NCBI RefSeq assembly: GCF_016405965.1
Contig: NZ_JAEFCD010000013.1
Location: 54,926 to 118,925, forward strand
Length of the DNA: 64,000 bases
DNA from: Alteromonas sp. IB21
GTDB lineage: Bacteria; Pseudomonadota; Gammaproteobacteria; Enterobacterales; Alteromonadaceae
Direction of reading: 5' to 3'
A model generated the notes under the pieces. The model had not been told where the DNA came from, did no database searches, and saw only the letters and a program-made list of their open reading frames with translations. Below, one piece after another: positions 46,634 through 56,244 of the stretch; position 1 is the first letter of the stretch, and the number at the start of each line of letters is the position of its first letter. Made by a program: the position numbers and the translations under genes.

Positions 46634-49099
46634 ATGACAACAAGATTTAGGCGTTCCGTTTTATCAACCATCGTGAGTACGGCGCTACCCCGCAGTTTAT
46701 TGGCGGCTTTTTCCGTTTTGACGTTGGCGTCAGGCAATACGCTGGCTGAAGTCGAGCAGTTCTCATTAGAAGGGAACACCCTTCACGTGGATACCAATAC
46801 CAATGATTTTACGATAACGGCGCTCGGCAATAAAAGCTTTCAGGTTGTTTTCTTAACGGATGACAACGGTAAGTCTTATTTGAATTTACCATCTATGGCA
46901 TTGCCAGCAGAAGCGGAAATCAATGGACTTGATGTCGATGTGTCTGAGACACCTAACGCTATCACACTGGCCTATAACAAGGTTACTGCAAGTATCGACA
47001 AGCAAAGTCACGTCATAAGTTATGCGTTAAACGGGGAAGTGGTTGCTAAAGAGCGCGACGGCCTTTCTATTACCAATGACAGTGTACGCTTGTCGTTTAC
47101 TCTTGATGAAAGCGAAAAGCTCTATGGCGGTGGCCAGCGCATACTGGGTATGGACCGTCGCGGTAACATTATGCCGCTTTATAACAAGGCCCATTATGGT
47201 TATACCACGTCATCGAATCAGATGTATTTTGGCTTATCCGCGGTGATGTCTTCTAAACACTATAGCGTGCTTTTTGATAACACCGCCTCCGGTCAGCTTG
47301 ATATAGGCAGCAGCACACCTGATGAACTTTTATTTACTGCACAAGGTGGTCGCGCCAGCTACATCATGGTATTGGGTGAAAGCTTGTCTGATACTGTGCA
47401 ATCTACTGTTGCGGTAACGGGCAAACAGCCTCTACCTCCGCGCTGGCTATTGGGTAACTTCGCGTCTCGTTTCGGTTATAAATCGCAAGATGAAGTCACA
47501 AGCGTAGTCGATGCTTTTAATACGCAAGATATTCCCGTTGACGCTGTAGTGCTGGATTTATACTGGTTTGGTAAAGACATTCAGGGTCATATGGGTAACT
47601 TGAGTTGGGACAGTGAGACGTTTCCCGAACCAGAGAAAATGATGAGTGAACTTCGCAATCAAGACGTAAAAACCGTGCTCATAACAGAACCGTTTATTCT
47701 GACGACGTCAAAGCAATGGGAGAGCGCCGTTGCCAATGATGCCCTTGCTCTAAACGATAATGGTACGCCGTATACCTTTGACTTTTACTTTGGCAATACC
47801 GGCCTTGTTGATGTGTTCAGTGACGCGGGCCAAGACTGGTTTTGGCAATATTATGAAAAGCTAGCCGCACAGGGCGTTGCTGGCTGGTGGGGCGATTTAG
47901 GTGAGCCGGAGGTTCATCCTGATGATATTCAGCACACCTGGAGCAACGCAGGTCTTGGTGATAAGACGGTGAGCGGTGCCGAAGTGCATAACGGTTATGG
48001 TCATCAGTGGGCGAAAACCGTGTATAACAATTTAACCGAGCTCCAACCTGATACGCGCCCGTTTGTTCTCATGCGTTCAGGCTTTTTGAGCAGCCAGCGT
48101 TACGGTATGGTGCCCTGGACGGGGGATGTGAGTCGAAGCTGGGACGGACTTAAACCTCAGGTAGAGTTGGCACTTCAAATGAGTGTTTTTGGTTTGGCTT
48201 ACACCCACTCAGACTTAGGTGGATTTGCTGGAGGCGAAACCCTTAATGCAGAGCTTTATACGCGATGGCTTCAGTTCGGCACTTTTTCACCGGTGTTTAG
48301 GCCTCATGCTCAAGATAATATTGCGCCAGAGCCAGTTTTCCATGACGACCCGGTAAAGTCTATTGCGCGCAAGTTTATCCAGCTTCGCTACGACATGCTG
48401 CCGTATAACTATTCACTGGCCTTTGAAAATGCGCTTTATGGCACGCCACTAATGCGCCCGTTAGCGATGGCGTATGGTGAAAACGATTGGTTTGAGAATG
48501 CTGAAAGTTATTTGTGGGGTGATGCGCTGTTAGTGTCACCGGTGACTAGCCCTGATCAGACCCAATGGCCGACAGCCCTTCCTGAAGGCGTGTGGTTCGA
48601 CTTTTTCTCTGATACGCGCTACCAAGGTGGTCAAACTGTTGATTACTCATTAACCCAAGATAACTTTCCTGTGTGGGTAAAAGCGGGAAGCTTTATGCCG
48701 ATGGTTAAAGGGTTAAAACGCACTGAGCAGTTTGATGTCCGACAAATAGACATGCATTACTGGCACGATAACTCTGTAGATTCATCTTCCTATACTTATT
48801 ACGAGGATGATGGCAAAAACCCCGCGTCTGTTGAAAAAGGCTTGTACACAAAGCTACATGTTCGTTCGTCTGTAGATGAAAACGCTGCTTTAACCCTAAC
48901 GCTTGATAGCGAGGGTAGCTATATTGGTATGCCCAAACAACGAAATATCACCTACGTAATACATGGTTTAAGGGATAAACCACAAAGCGTTTCAATTGAT
49001 GGTAATAGTGTACCGGCAATGTGGGATGAAAAAGGGAAAACGCTTTCACTTGCATTTTCATGCGACTATCAGCAATCTGTAGAGGTAGTGATTATGTGA
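46634..49099 (+). CDS. Exported GH31 family alpha-glucosidase
   Basis: Glycoside hydrolase family 31 enzyme likely to cleave alpha-linked glucose or xylose oligomers. A signal peptide (LPRSLLAAFSVLTLASGNTLA) is followed by the N-terminal beta-sandwich (EKLYGGGQRILGMDRRG), the barrel (GNFASRFGYKSQDEV, AVVLDLYWFG), the probable nucleophile in GWWGDLGEPEVH and the probable acid/base in WTGDVSRSW, then C-terminal sandwiches (LMRPLAMAYG). The start at 46634 has AAGG upstream and the better signal peptide. 821 residues. The MFS gene behind it suggests uptake of the released sugar. Confidence 0.9.
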   Translation: MTTRFRRSVLSTIVSTALPRSLLAAFSVLTLASGNTLAEVEQFSLEGNTLHVDTNTNDFTITALGNKSFQVVFLTDDNGKSYLNLPSMALPAEAEINGLDVDVSETPNAITLAYNKVTASIDKQSHVISYALNGEVVAKERDGLSITNDSVRLSFTLDESEKLYGGGQRILGMDRRGNIMPLYNKAHYGYTTSSNQMYFGLSAVMSSKHYSVLFDNTASGQLDIGSSTPDELLFTAQGGRASYIMVLGESLSDTVQSTVAVTGKQPLPPRWLLGNFASRFGYKSQDEVTSVVDAFNTQDIPVDAVVLDLYWFGKDIQGHMGNLSWDSETFPEPEKMMSELRNQDVKTVLITEPFILTTSKQWESAVANDALALNDNGTPYTFDFYFGNTGLVDVFSDAGQDWFWQYYEKLAAQGVAGWWGDLGEPEVHPDDIQHTWSNAGLGDKTVSGAEVHNGYGHQWAKTVYNNLTELQPDTRPFVLMRSGFLSSQRYGMVPWTGDVSRSWDGLKPQVELALQMSVFGLAYTHSDLGGFAGGETLNAELYTRWLQFGTFSPVFRPHAQDNIAPEPVFHDDPVKSIARKFIQLRYDMLPYNYSLAFENALYGTPLMRPLAMAYGENDWFENAESYLWGDALLVSPVTSPDQTQWPTALPEGVWFDFFSDTRYQGGQTVDYSLTQDNFPVWVKAGSFMPMVKGLKRTEQFDVRQIDMHYWHDNSVDSSSYTYYEDDGKNPASVEKGLYTKLHVRSSVDENAALTLTLDSEGSYIGMPKQRNITYVIHGLRDKPQSVSIDGNSVPAMWDEKGKTLSLAFSCDYQQSVEVVIM

Positions 49100-49162
49100 T
49101 AATTAACGGTACTGACTAGGGTATACGAAAAGTCAGTTTCCGTAAGGGTTCACGTTGTGGTT

Positions 49163-49190
49163 AAGGGCGCACCTCTACGCTGTGCCCTTT
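49163..49190 (+). terminator. Possible terminator after the GH31 gene
   Basis: AAGGGCGCA and TGTGCCCTT pair over nine positions with one G-T wobble, followed by TCGTCTAT-type sequence with a weak T-tract. Confidence 0.4.
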
Positions 49191-49236
49191 CGTCTATATC
49201 CGATGTATCTGCACTGATATCAACCATGGAGCCTAA

Positions 49237-50415
49237 ATGAGCCGACTTCCCGCCACTATTGTTATCTTTGCCGGTTTTTTCTTAATCGGTAAATTATTTT
49301 TGCTATGGGGAATTCTGCTGCCGGATATCGCTGCTGACCTTCAAATGTCTGAGGTTGTCAGTGGGGCGCTTTTCTCCCTCTTCTCTGTAGGCATGATGTT
49401 AGGTGCGGTGATTGGCGGAAAATATGCCAGTCGCTTCGAGTACATGCCTCTTTTAGCCACCCTGTTCAGTATAAACACCGTGCTTCTGCTGATGGTGTCC
49501 GTTTTATCATCATGGCAATGGTTCTTAGTGCTTGCCGTACTCATTGGCGTAGTGAGCTCGACCATTTTTACCATAGGGCACACACTTATAGCGCGAATGT
49601 ATGCCGAAAAGCGTTTTACTATGATGGGGCTGATGGATTTTATGTTTAGCCTTGGGACCTTTGCAGCTTCATTTTTTGTAACCCTGTTATATCTGGTCGA
49701 CCAAAACTGGCGACTTCCCATTCAGGTTATAGCTGGAGTAATGGTGTTACTGGCTTGCTATACTTTTATAGCCGCCCGCTCACAGGCCAAGGTGCTTAAA
49801 GGCCAGCCTAAAGCGCCCAAAAAGACGTTAGCATTTGGCGTTATTATTAAACAGCCGGTTTTTATTTTTATGGCCCTGCTTTCTTTTGGTTATGGGGCGG
49901 TAGAATTCGGTAATGCCAACTGGTTTGTTAGCTATGCGCAAAATGGTCTAGGATTCACCGGTGAGCAATCTCGTAACCTTCTGGCTTGCTTCACCGCAGG
50001 CATGGTAATAAGTCGCTTAACGTTTCCTTTTTTGCTTCGCTTTGTATCAGTGCACCGCTTAATTGTATTAATGGCGACTGCCTCGTTGGCAGGGGTATTT
50101 GCTCTTAAGCTAATGCCTAGTATGTACGGCATTGGCGCGGGTAATCTTCTATTGGGGCTTGGATTAGGCGGGCTGTTTCCATTAATGTTATCTGCCGCCA
50201 TGAATATCGACAGCGATAACGGCCCTGTACTGTCTGGGATCGCAATCATTGGCAACTCTACCGGCGTGCAGGTGGCGTCATTTTCAACGGGGCTATGGGC
50301 AAACTTCGCACCGCTCACTACGGCGTTTTGGGTCATTCCTATAGGCGGATGTTTACTATGGCTAGCTTCATACGGCTACAGCCGCAAAATCAAGTACCAC
50401 GATAGGCCCGTCTAA
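49237..50415 (+). CDS. MFS transporter, probably sugar uptake
   Basis: A 392-residue twelve-helix transporter of the major facilitator superfamily. The loop between helices 2 and 3 reads GGKYASRFEYMPLLA; the C-terminal half has YGAVEFGNANWFVSYAQ and LLGLGLGGLFPLML. The sequence does not name a substrate by itself. Placement 137 bases after an exported alpha-glucosidase points to a hexose or related sugar (inference). Confidence 0.82.
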   Translation: MSRLPATIVIFAGFFLIGKLFLLWGILLPDIAADLQMSEVVSGALFSLFSVGMMLGAVIGGKYASRFEYMPLLATLFSINTVLLLMVSVLSSWQWFLVLAVLIGVVSSTIFTIGHTLIARMYAEKRFTMMGLMDFMFSLGTFAASFFVTLLYLVDQNWRLPIQVIAGVMVLLACYTFIAARSQAKVLKGQPKAPKKTLAFGVIIKQPVFIFMALLSFGYGAVEFGNANWFVSYAQNGLGFTGEQSRNLLACFTAGMVISRLTFPFLLRFVSVHRLIVLMATASLAGVFALKLMPSMYGIGAGNLLLGLGLGGLFPLMLSAAMNIDSDNGPVLSGIAIIGNSTGVQVASFSTGLWANFAPLTTAFWVIPIGGCLLWLASYGYSRKIKYHDRPV

Positions 50416-50449
50416 CACTCTCCCATTGAATAAGTGAGTATTAAGCGCT

Positions 50450-51784
50450 CTATTTTTTGTCGGGCAGTTCAGCCAAGTAGGGCAGATAGAACTCGGCGAC
50501 CAAGCCTTGCTGAGGGTGATTTCTCAAGGTTACCTCTCCATCATGGGCCTCGACAATACGCCTAATGATAGCGAGACCCAGCCCAGAGCCAGAAGAATTT
50601 CTGGCTTTGTCACCTTGCGCAAAAGGCATGAAAAGCGAAGTTAATTCATCATCTGGAATACCTGGCCCGAAATCTCGAACCTTGCAATACACGCGTTTTT
50701 CATGGCGATTGTAAAAGCTGCTGATGGCGATGTTGTCCGAGCCATACTTAAACGCATTTTCTATCAGGTTATCGAGCACGCGCTTCATCGCAATGCGTTT
50801 CAATGACAAGGGGGGAATGGTATTAAGCTTTAAGTCAATGTGATGCTTATCATCAAGGTGTCTTGCTTGAACAAGCTCTGCAATAATAGCGTTTAAATCG
50901 GTTTCTTGCGTCGTTTCTTCGGTATCGTAACGCGCATAATCAATGAACTGATCGATAATAGCGTTCATGTCTTCAATGTCGTTCACAATACCGTCTTTTA
51001 TCCAATCTTGGTCTTCGGGCAGCATTTCCGAGGCAAGGCGAATGCGAGTGAGTGGCGTACGTAAGTCGTGGGAAATACCTGCTGTCATGATATTTCTGTC
51101 ATTCTCAAGCTGCTTTATGCCCTGATTCATGCGGTTAAACGCGCGAGTAACCTGAATCATTTCGGTACTGCCTTGTTCGCGAAGAGGAGCTGGGTGCTCA
51201 CCTTTACCCACAGAAATTGCCGCTTTCTGAAGAGCAGATAAAGGGCGAGTCATACGTCTTACAAACAACCATCCACCTGCCACACTTAATATGCCAATAA
51301 CCATAAGATACATAGTAAGTGGCGAGATATTCGCTTCGTTTAGCCCTGAGATAGGAATAGAAATCCATGTGTCCGGATAGCGGTTTAGCGATATCCAAAC
51401 AATATAAGGGGCATTTTCGTCGCTAGCCTGACCTGTGGTGCTAATGCGTACGTCTGCAAGTAGATTGAGCTGCTCGCTAACCTGAGATGAGATGTAGTTG
51501 TAGTAGACGGCGCTCTCTAAACCATTTTTTTTAGCCACGCTTTCATCGAACACATGTACCTGCGTTTTTTCAAAGTATCGGTCGCGTGTTTCTTGATTGG
51601 TCACTAGTAAATCGTTAGCAAGCACAGACTTCACTTGCGTTGCTAGCAAGCTATTGATTTGCTGATAGCTTGGTTGGATAAAGTAGTAGGTAACAGAGAT
51701 GTAGGACACTATCTGATTAATAAGCAGCAACACGCCAATAAGCATGACGGTTTGGCCAAACGCACTTTTTGGAATTAAACGCAT
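50450..51784 (-). CDS. envZ: Osmolarity sensor histidine kinase EnvZ
   Basis: Membrane sensor kinase and phosphatase for OmpR. Two helices (about 10-34 and 156-175) flank a periplasmic domain; then HAMP, the H-box [13 protein letters not shown] with His239, N-box [14 protein letters not shown], and G-boxes [12 protein letters not shown] and [11 protein letters not shown]. 444 residues. It follows ompR after an unusually long 135-base gap. Confidence 0.95.
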   Translation of the reverse strand: MRLIPKSAFGQTVMLIGVLLLINQIVSYISVTYYFIQPSYQQINSLLATQVKSVLANDLLVTNQETRDRYFEKTQVHVFDESVAKKNGLESAVYYNYISSQVSEQLNLLADVRISTTGQASDENAPYIVWISLNRYPDTWISIPISGLNEANISPLTMYLMVIGILSVAGGWLFVRRMTRPLSALQKAAISVGKGEHPAPLREQGSTEMIQVTRAFNRMNQGIKQLENDRNIMTAGISHDLRTPLTRIRLASEMLPEDQDWIKDGIVNDIEDMNAIIDQFIDYARYDTEETTQETDLNAIIAELVQARHLDDKHHIDLKLNTIPPLSLKRIAMKRVLDNLIENAFKYGSDNIAISSFYNRHEKRVYCKVRDFGPGIPDDELTSLFMPFAQGDKARNSSGSGLGLAIIRRIVEAHDGEVTLRNHPQQGLVAEFYLPYLAELPDKK

Positions 51785-51919
51785 AACATGCCGTTACTCT
51801 GTGTTTTGGGCCAGTGCCTGTATAGGCGGCATGTTAGCGCGCAATTAGGTGTCATAAGTAAACATACTTCATAAGCATACTGGCTAAGACAGCGGTACCC
51901 GTCGTATCCGTCACAGGTA

Positions 51920-52648
51920 CTACACTTGTTCGCCATCAGGTACGAAGACGTAGCCCAACCCCCATACGGTTTGTATATAGCGAGGGTTGGCAGGGTCTTC
52001 TTCAAGCATTCTTCGTAAGCGCGAAACCTGAACGTCAATACTGCGTTCTAACGCACTGTAGTCGCGGCCTCGCGCTAAGTTCATAAGCTTATCTCGCGAC
52101 AAGGGCTCACGGGGGTGCGTAACCAGTGATTTTAATACCGCAAACTCGCCACTCGTCAGGGTTAAGGGCTTATCGCCTGCGCTCATTTCTCGGGTAGCGA
52201 GGTTGAGTTTGTAACTGCCAAATTCGATAATTTGCACGTCTTTTGAAGGCGCGCCTGGCGCTTCGCTGCTGCGTCTGCGTAATACCGCTTTCGCTCGGGC
52301 AAGCAGTTCTCGCGGGTTAAAAGGCTTAGGCAAATAGTCATCTGCACCCATTTCAAGGCCAATGATACGGTCTACTTCATCGCCTTTGGCGGTAAGCATA
52401 ATAATGGGCATATCATTTTCGTGCTGGCGCAAGCGTCGACATATAGACAGACCATCTTCACCCGGCAACATGAGATCTAAAACCATCAAATGGAAATTCT
52501 CGCGTTCCAGCAATCTATCCATTTGTTCTGCGTTTGCAGCACTGCGAACTTGGTAGCCTTGCTCTAAAAGATAACGCTCTAACAGGCTGCGTAAGCGCAT
52601 GTCATCATCAACAACGAGAATTTTAGAGGTTTCCTGACCCATACTCAT
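51920..52648 (-). CDS. ompR: Osmolarity response regulator OmpR
   Basis: DNA-binding response regulator for porin and envelope genes. Receiver domain with acidic pocket VVDDD, phosphoacceptor Asp58 in LMVLDLMLPGEDG, switch Thr in MLTAKGDE, then a winged-helix DNA-binding domain (LTSGEFAVLKSLVTHPREPLSRDKL). The sequence is very close to E. coli OmpR. 242 residues. Confidence 0.97.
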   Translation of the reverse strand: MSMGQETSKILVVDDDMRLRSLLERYLLEQGYQVRSAANAEQMDRLLERENFHLMVLDLMLPGEDGLSICRRLRQHENDMPIIMLTAKGDEVDRIIGLEMGADDYLPKPFNPRELLARAKAVLRRRSSEAPGAPSKDVQIIEFGSYKLNLATREMSAGDKPLTLTSGEFAVLKSLVTHPREPLSRDKLMNLARGRDYSALERSIDVQVSRLRRMLEEDPANPRYIQTVWGLGYVFVPDGEQV

Positions 52649-52750
52649 ACCTTTCGTTTTACTTTTGTTTCACTATAACCACTAGATGTGAAATACAAAA
52701 GCGAGAAAAACGTAAAAGGCCCGGTATGTTTGTTACAAATAGTGTCTAGA

Positions 52751-52781
52751 AAGAGAGGGGCCGATAAGTAACTCGGCCTCT
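52751..52781 (-). terminator. Possible terminator of the DUF2855 gene
   Basis: TCGGCCTC (52773-52780) and GAGGGGCCGA (52755-52764) form a stem with a two-base bulge; the minus strand continues TCTTTCTAG. It separates the DUF2855 gene from ompR. Confidence 0.45.
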
Positions 52782-52843
52782 GAGTAAATTACCTAAGCTT
52801 AGTACAAACCCTCAAAAACAAAGGGGGGACTATTTATGGCGTG

Positions 52844-52871
52844 TCAATTGAACGTCATCAATTGAACGTCA
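52844..52871. repeat. 14-base tandem duplication over the DUF2855 stop
   Basis: TCAATTGAACGTCA occurs twice back to back (52844-52857 and 52858-52871). The copy at 52858-52871 carries the last codons and stop of the minus-strand gene; the other repeats them just behind the stop. Confidence 0.9.
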
Positions 52872-53988
52872 CTAGGTTAAGTGCATTAGCTTGTGCTGTA
52901 CCGTTGAGCGTTTCTTGATATAACTTTGCTATGGCCTCGGTGCCGCAGTGGGTTTGTTCAAAAAACTGCCCACTAACTTTCGCTGCAAAGCGCTGCCATG
53001 CAGCGGCGTATTTAGATAAAAAGGCTGCATGCCCCCATTCGCTTTGGCGCAGCTTCACGCGCGCTGGCGCAAAGAAAATCTCTGCGTTAAGCAGCTTCGG
53101 ATTTGGTTTTTCCTGAGCCTTCCAGTCGGTAGCACCTATTAATGTTACGTCGCTTAAACGGTCATCAAGTTGCTTGGCTAAGTTATGAATAAGCGTACCG
53201 TTGGCAGCGAAATCAAGAAGCCAATATTCTGCATCCCTGCCAATATCGCTATTGAGCTCTGACAATTTATCATAGCTATACACGGCATCGTAGCAGCCTG
53301 AATTTTTAACCGCATCTACATTGGCTGTGGAAGTTAATCCAATTACGCGGTAACTGGCCTTACGCGAAATTTTTTGATCTTTAAGTAACTGGGCAGTACC
53401 CAACGCCGTTTTACTTGAGGCACTCGATAGGAGCAAGATTTTGTTGCCCGCTTTCTCAGCAACATAGTCGTCGAGTACAAACGACGTCATATAAAGGGGT
53501 CTGAAGTTGAGTTGCCATGCTTCACGGCTAGCGTCGTAGCCGGGGTCGGCGGTACAGCGAAGGTATTGGTCGTAAACCGGGCTAATACTTTTACGTGTTT
53601 CATGCACGTCAGAGAAACCATGCGGCGCAACTTTACCGGCTTTTATCACCCAGTGGCTTGCCATGGGCAGGTATCCAAACACTTTTTCACCTACTTCGAT
53701 ATCGGTATGGCGCGAGGCCTTAACCGTGGCGAAACCCCATACAGGGACTATTCCAAACCCAGTATCGCTGCTGTCATTATTATATTTAGCAGGAAAGAAG
53801 CCCCAGTAGCCCATTTTAAACCCCAGTGCCGCATAGGTAATGTTATTGGCTGAAAAACCAAAGCTGTCTGTTTCAAGCAGGACTTCATCTTGCTGTAAGT
53901 CATTGGTGTTTATATCGCAGTTAACCACTTTGGTGGTGGCGAGGTTTTGTTGGTCTACCCAAATTTGTTGGCTTTTTATTGCGGTCAT
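52858..53988 (-). CDS. DUF2855 family protein
   Basis: A 376-residue soluble protein of the DUF2855 family. Recognisable segments are SANNITYAALGFKMGYWGFFPA and the KILLLSSASSKTALGTAQLL stretch, which resembles a dinucleotide-binding fold of the MDR/quinone reductase type. The family is thought to be related to medium-chain reductases, but no activity is established. It has no operon partner. Confidence 0.85.
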   Translation of the reverse strand: MTAIKSQQIWVDQQNLATTKVVNCDINTNDLQQDEVLLETDSFGFSANNITYAALGFKMGYWGFFPAKYNNDSSDTGFGIVPVWGFATVKASRHTDIEVGEKVFGYLPMASHWVIKAGKVAPHGFSDVHETRKSISPVYDQYLRCTADPGYDASREAWQLNFRPLYMTSFVLDDYVAEKAGNKILLLSSASSKTALGTAQLLKDQKISRKASYRVIGLTSTANVDAVKNSGCYDAVYSYDKLSELNSDIGRDAEYWLLDFAANGTLIHNLAKQLDDRLSDVTLIGATDWKAQEKPNPKLLNAEIFFAPARVKLRQSEWGHAAFLSKYAAAWQRFAAKVSGQFFEQTHCGTEAIAKLYQETLNGTAQANALNLVTFN

Positions 53989-54122
53989 AATAAGGCCTGC
54001 TGTTATTTTATTAGAAACTAGGTCGATAACACATCAATCAATTACCTAGATTGGCGCAGGGATTCAGTCATTACGACTTACTGTTTTAAATATATGCCTA
54101 TAGAAGGGATGTATATTGAGCT

Positions 54123-55028
54123 TTATTCGTCGCTACTTAGCCAATCCATCTGATGGCCGGCTCTGCGCTTCTTATTCAAAATATCTTCAAGAAGCGGCGT
54201 TAAGATAAGCTCCATGGCTAGGCCCATTTTTCCGCCGGGTACAACCAGCGTATTGATGCGAGACATAAATGCACCGTCGATCATTTGCAGTAGGTAAGGG
54301 AAGTCTACGGTTTTCATTTCCCGTCTAAATCTTACAACCACAAAGCTTTCATCTTGAGTTGGAATTTCACGTGCGCTAAACGGGTTTGAAGTATCAACGG
54401 TAGGGACGCGCTGGAAATTAACGTGAGTTCGTGAAAACTGAGGTGTAATATAATGAAAGTAGTCATCAAGCCCGCGCACAATACTGCTCATCACTGCTTC
54501 ACGAGAATGACCTCTGTCTGTGGTGTCGCGAACAATTTTTTGGATCCATTCCAAGTTCACAATAGGCACCATGCCGACAAGTAAATCTACATGTTTGGCA
54601 ACGTCATTTTCTTCGGTTTTAACGCCACCATGTAACCCCTCATAAAACAACAAGTCGGTGTTCTTAGGCAAGTCTTGCCAGGGAGTAAAAGTTCCAGGCA
54701 TTTGATTGAATGGCACGGCTTCATCAAACGTGTGAAGGTATTGTCTGAACTGGCCAGTACCTGAACTTCCGTATTCTCTAAACAGCGTCTCGAGTAACTC
54801 GAAGTCATTGGCTTTGGGGCCAAAGTAGCTGATATGTCTGCCTTGTTCTTGAGCCTTACGAATTTCTACTTCCATTTCTGGACGGGTAAAACGGTGGAAG
54901 CTATCACCGCCGACTACTGCAGCATTAACATTTAAGTTCCTGAATATATGGCGAATAGCATTGGTCGTGGTGGTAGTACCCGCGCCAGAAGAACCTGTTA
55001 TAGCAATAATAGGGTGTTTGACAGACAT
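54123..55028 (-). CDS. prkB: Phosphoribulokinase-like protein (PrkB type)
   Basis: A P-loop kinase of the phosphoribulokinase/uridine kinase family, 301 residues, with Walker A GSSGAGTTTTT, substrate-loop VVGGDSFHRF and FYEGLHGG. The closest named relative is E. coli PrkB, which lies at the end of the yheSTU block. No RuBisCO is nearby, and the role in heterotrophs is unresolved. Confidence 0.9.
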   Translation of the reverse strand: MSVKHPIIAITGSSGAGTTTTTNAIRHIFRNLNVNAAVVGGDSFHRFTRPEMEVEIRKAQEQGRHISYFGPKANDFELLETLFREYGSSGTGQFRQYLHTFDEAVPFNQMPGTFTPWQDLPKNTDLLFYEGLHGGVKTEENDVAKHVDLLVGMVPIVNLEWIQKIVRDTTDRGHSREAVMSSIVRGLDDYFHYITPQFSRTHVNFQRVPTVDTSNPFSAREIPTQDESFVVVRFRREMKTVDFPYLLQMIDGAFMSRINTLVVPGGKMGLAMELILTPLLEDILNKKRRAGHQMDWLSSDE

Positions 55029-55150
55029 AGAAATTCTTTTTGGAAATGACGGGTACTAGTTATAAGCTGATGTGCGCTAAGAATCAAGGGGGCATGATGG
55101 CTCGTGCCGCCCAGTTTTCTGTAAACACCTCTGTGTAATCTTACGTATCC

Positions 55151-56080
55151 TCAATCTTCTGCGCTTTTATGATGATGCTGCAATAAGCGCACAATTAACT
55201 TTGCCTCTTCTTCGTCTAAATCAAGTAGCGCTCGTACGCGTTCAAGGTGGTGCACATCGTGATCACTAAGCTTCCCGTCATCAAGGACACTGCGTACGGT
55301 GTCTTTAAAGCGATCTCTTTTCAGCTGCATTTGGGTGGTATAGCTGGAAGACAAAATGCCCGCCGGTAAGGCGTAAAAGCAAATGCCCATGATGGTAATC
55401 AGCCCGCCAAATACCTTGCCTAACGCCGTGACAGGTACCGCATCGCCATAGCCTACCGTAGTGAGTGTAACCAGCGCCCACCATAGTGAGGCGGGTATAC
55501 TACTGAAGACGTCGGGCTGGGCGGTATGCTCAATATAGTAAATGCAGGTTGCCGCAATGACGGTGAACAGCAGTAGTACGCTGATTGCAGCAATAAGGCT
55601 ATGAGATTCGTTGCGCAACACGGTGACAAGGGTTTGCATTGAACGGGAATAGCGGCCAATCTTTAAAATTCGAAGTACCCTAAATATCCGTAAAATGCGT
55701 AAATCAAAGGCCACGAATACGCTTAGGTAGAAAGGCAAAATCGCCATCAAATCGACCAGCGCCATTGGGCTTTTTATATAGGCCCAACGCTTTTTCCACG
55801 GTGTTGTTGCTTCGCGGGCTGGATGGTTAGGCCCTGATGCGCTGCTATATACCCGAAGCATGTATTCGATGGTGAATATAAGTACCGACACTATTTCAAT
55901 AATGTGAAGTTCATGCTGCCAAACAGCAGGGATGCCCGGTACGGTCTCTAGCATCATGGCCGCTATATTTACGATAATTAACGCGATAAGAAGTGCATCA
56001 AACAACTGGCTGCGTTTTTTGTACTCATGAGCTTCGCTAGCAGGAGCGAGGATGTGGTAGCACGCGTTTCTAAATGACAT
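55151..56080 (-). CDS. Voltage-sensor ion channel (Kch/VIC family)
   Basis: A 309-residue six-helix channel. The selectivity filter is TTVGYGD (207-213), fitting potassium. The S4 helix holds regularly spaced charges (R128, R131, R134, R137, K140), so gating by voltage is likely. The C-terminus is cytoplasmic with an acidic helix (LDLDEEEAKLIVRLLQHHHKS) that could assemble the tetramer. It is transcribed divergently from the CBM9 gene. Confidence 0.9.
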   Translation of the reverse strand: MSFRNACYHILAPASEAHEYKKRSQLFDALLIALIIVNIAAMMLETVPGIPAVWQHELHIIEIVSVLIFTIEYMLRVYSSASGPNHPAREATTPWKKRWAYIKSPMALVDLMAILPFYLSVFVAFDLRILRIFRVLRILKIGRYSRSMQTLVTVLRNESHSLIAAISVLLLFTVIAATCIYYIEHTAQPDVFSSIPASLWWALVTLTTVGYGDAVPVTALGKVFGGLITIMGICFYALPAGILSSSYTTQMQLKRDRFKDTVRSVLDDGKLSDHDVHHLERVRALLDLDEEEAKLIVRLLQHHHKSAED

Positions 56081-56113
56081 ATAGGCGTTGATTAGATAGA
56101 GATAAATGTCTTA

Positions 56114-56138
56114 TACCAATTACAGCAGTAAATTGGTA
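56114..56138. promoter_or_regulatory. 8-bp dyad between the channel and CBM9 genes
   Basis: TACCAATT (56114-56121) and AATTGGTA (56131-56138) are perfect inverted arms with a 9-base spacer in the divergent promoter region. A shared operator is possible. Confidence 0.35.
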
Positions 56139-56244
56139 ATTCTTCTAATGAGAAGGGAGCCCTGCTGAGAGCTAATTCTGGCGTGCTTAATCTAAAAACG
56201 TGTTAGTTTTAATTATTAGCCATCAAATTTAAGAGCATGCTTAA

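Noticed and set aside
49341..50336. Long minus-strand frames opposite the MFS gene
   Set aside because: They are antisense shadows of a clear transporter coding sequence.
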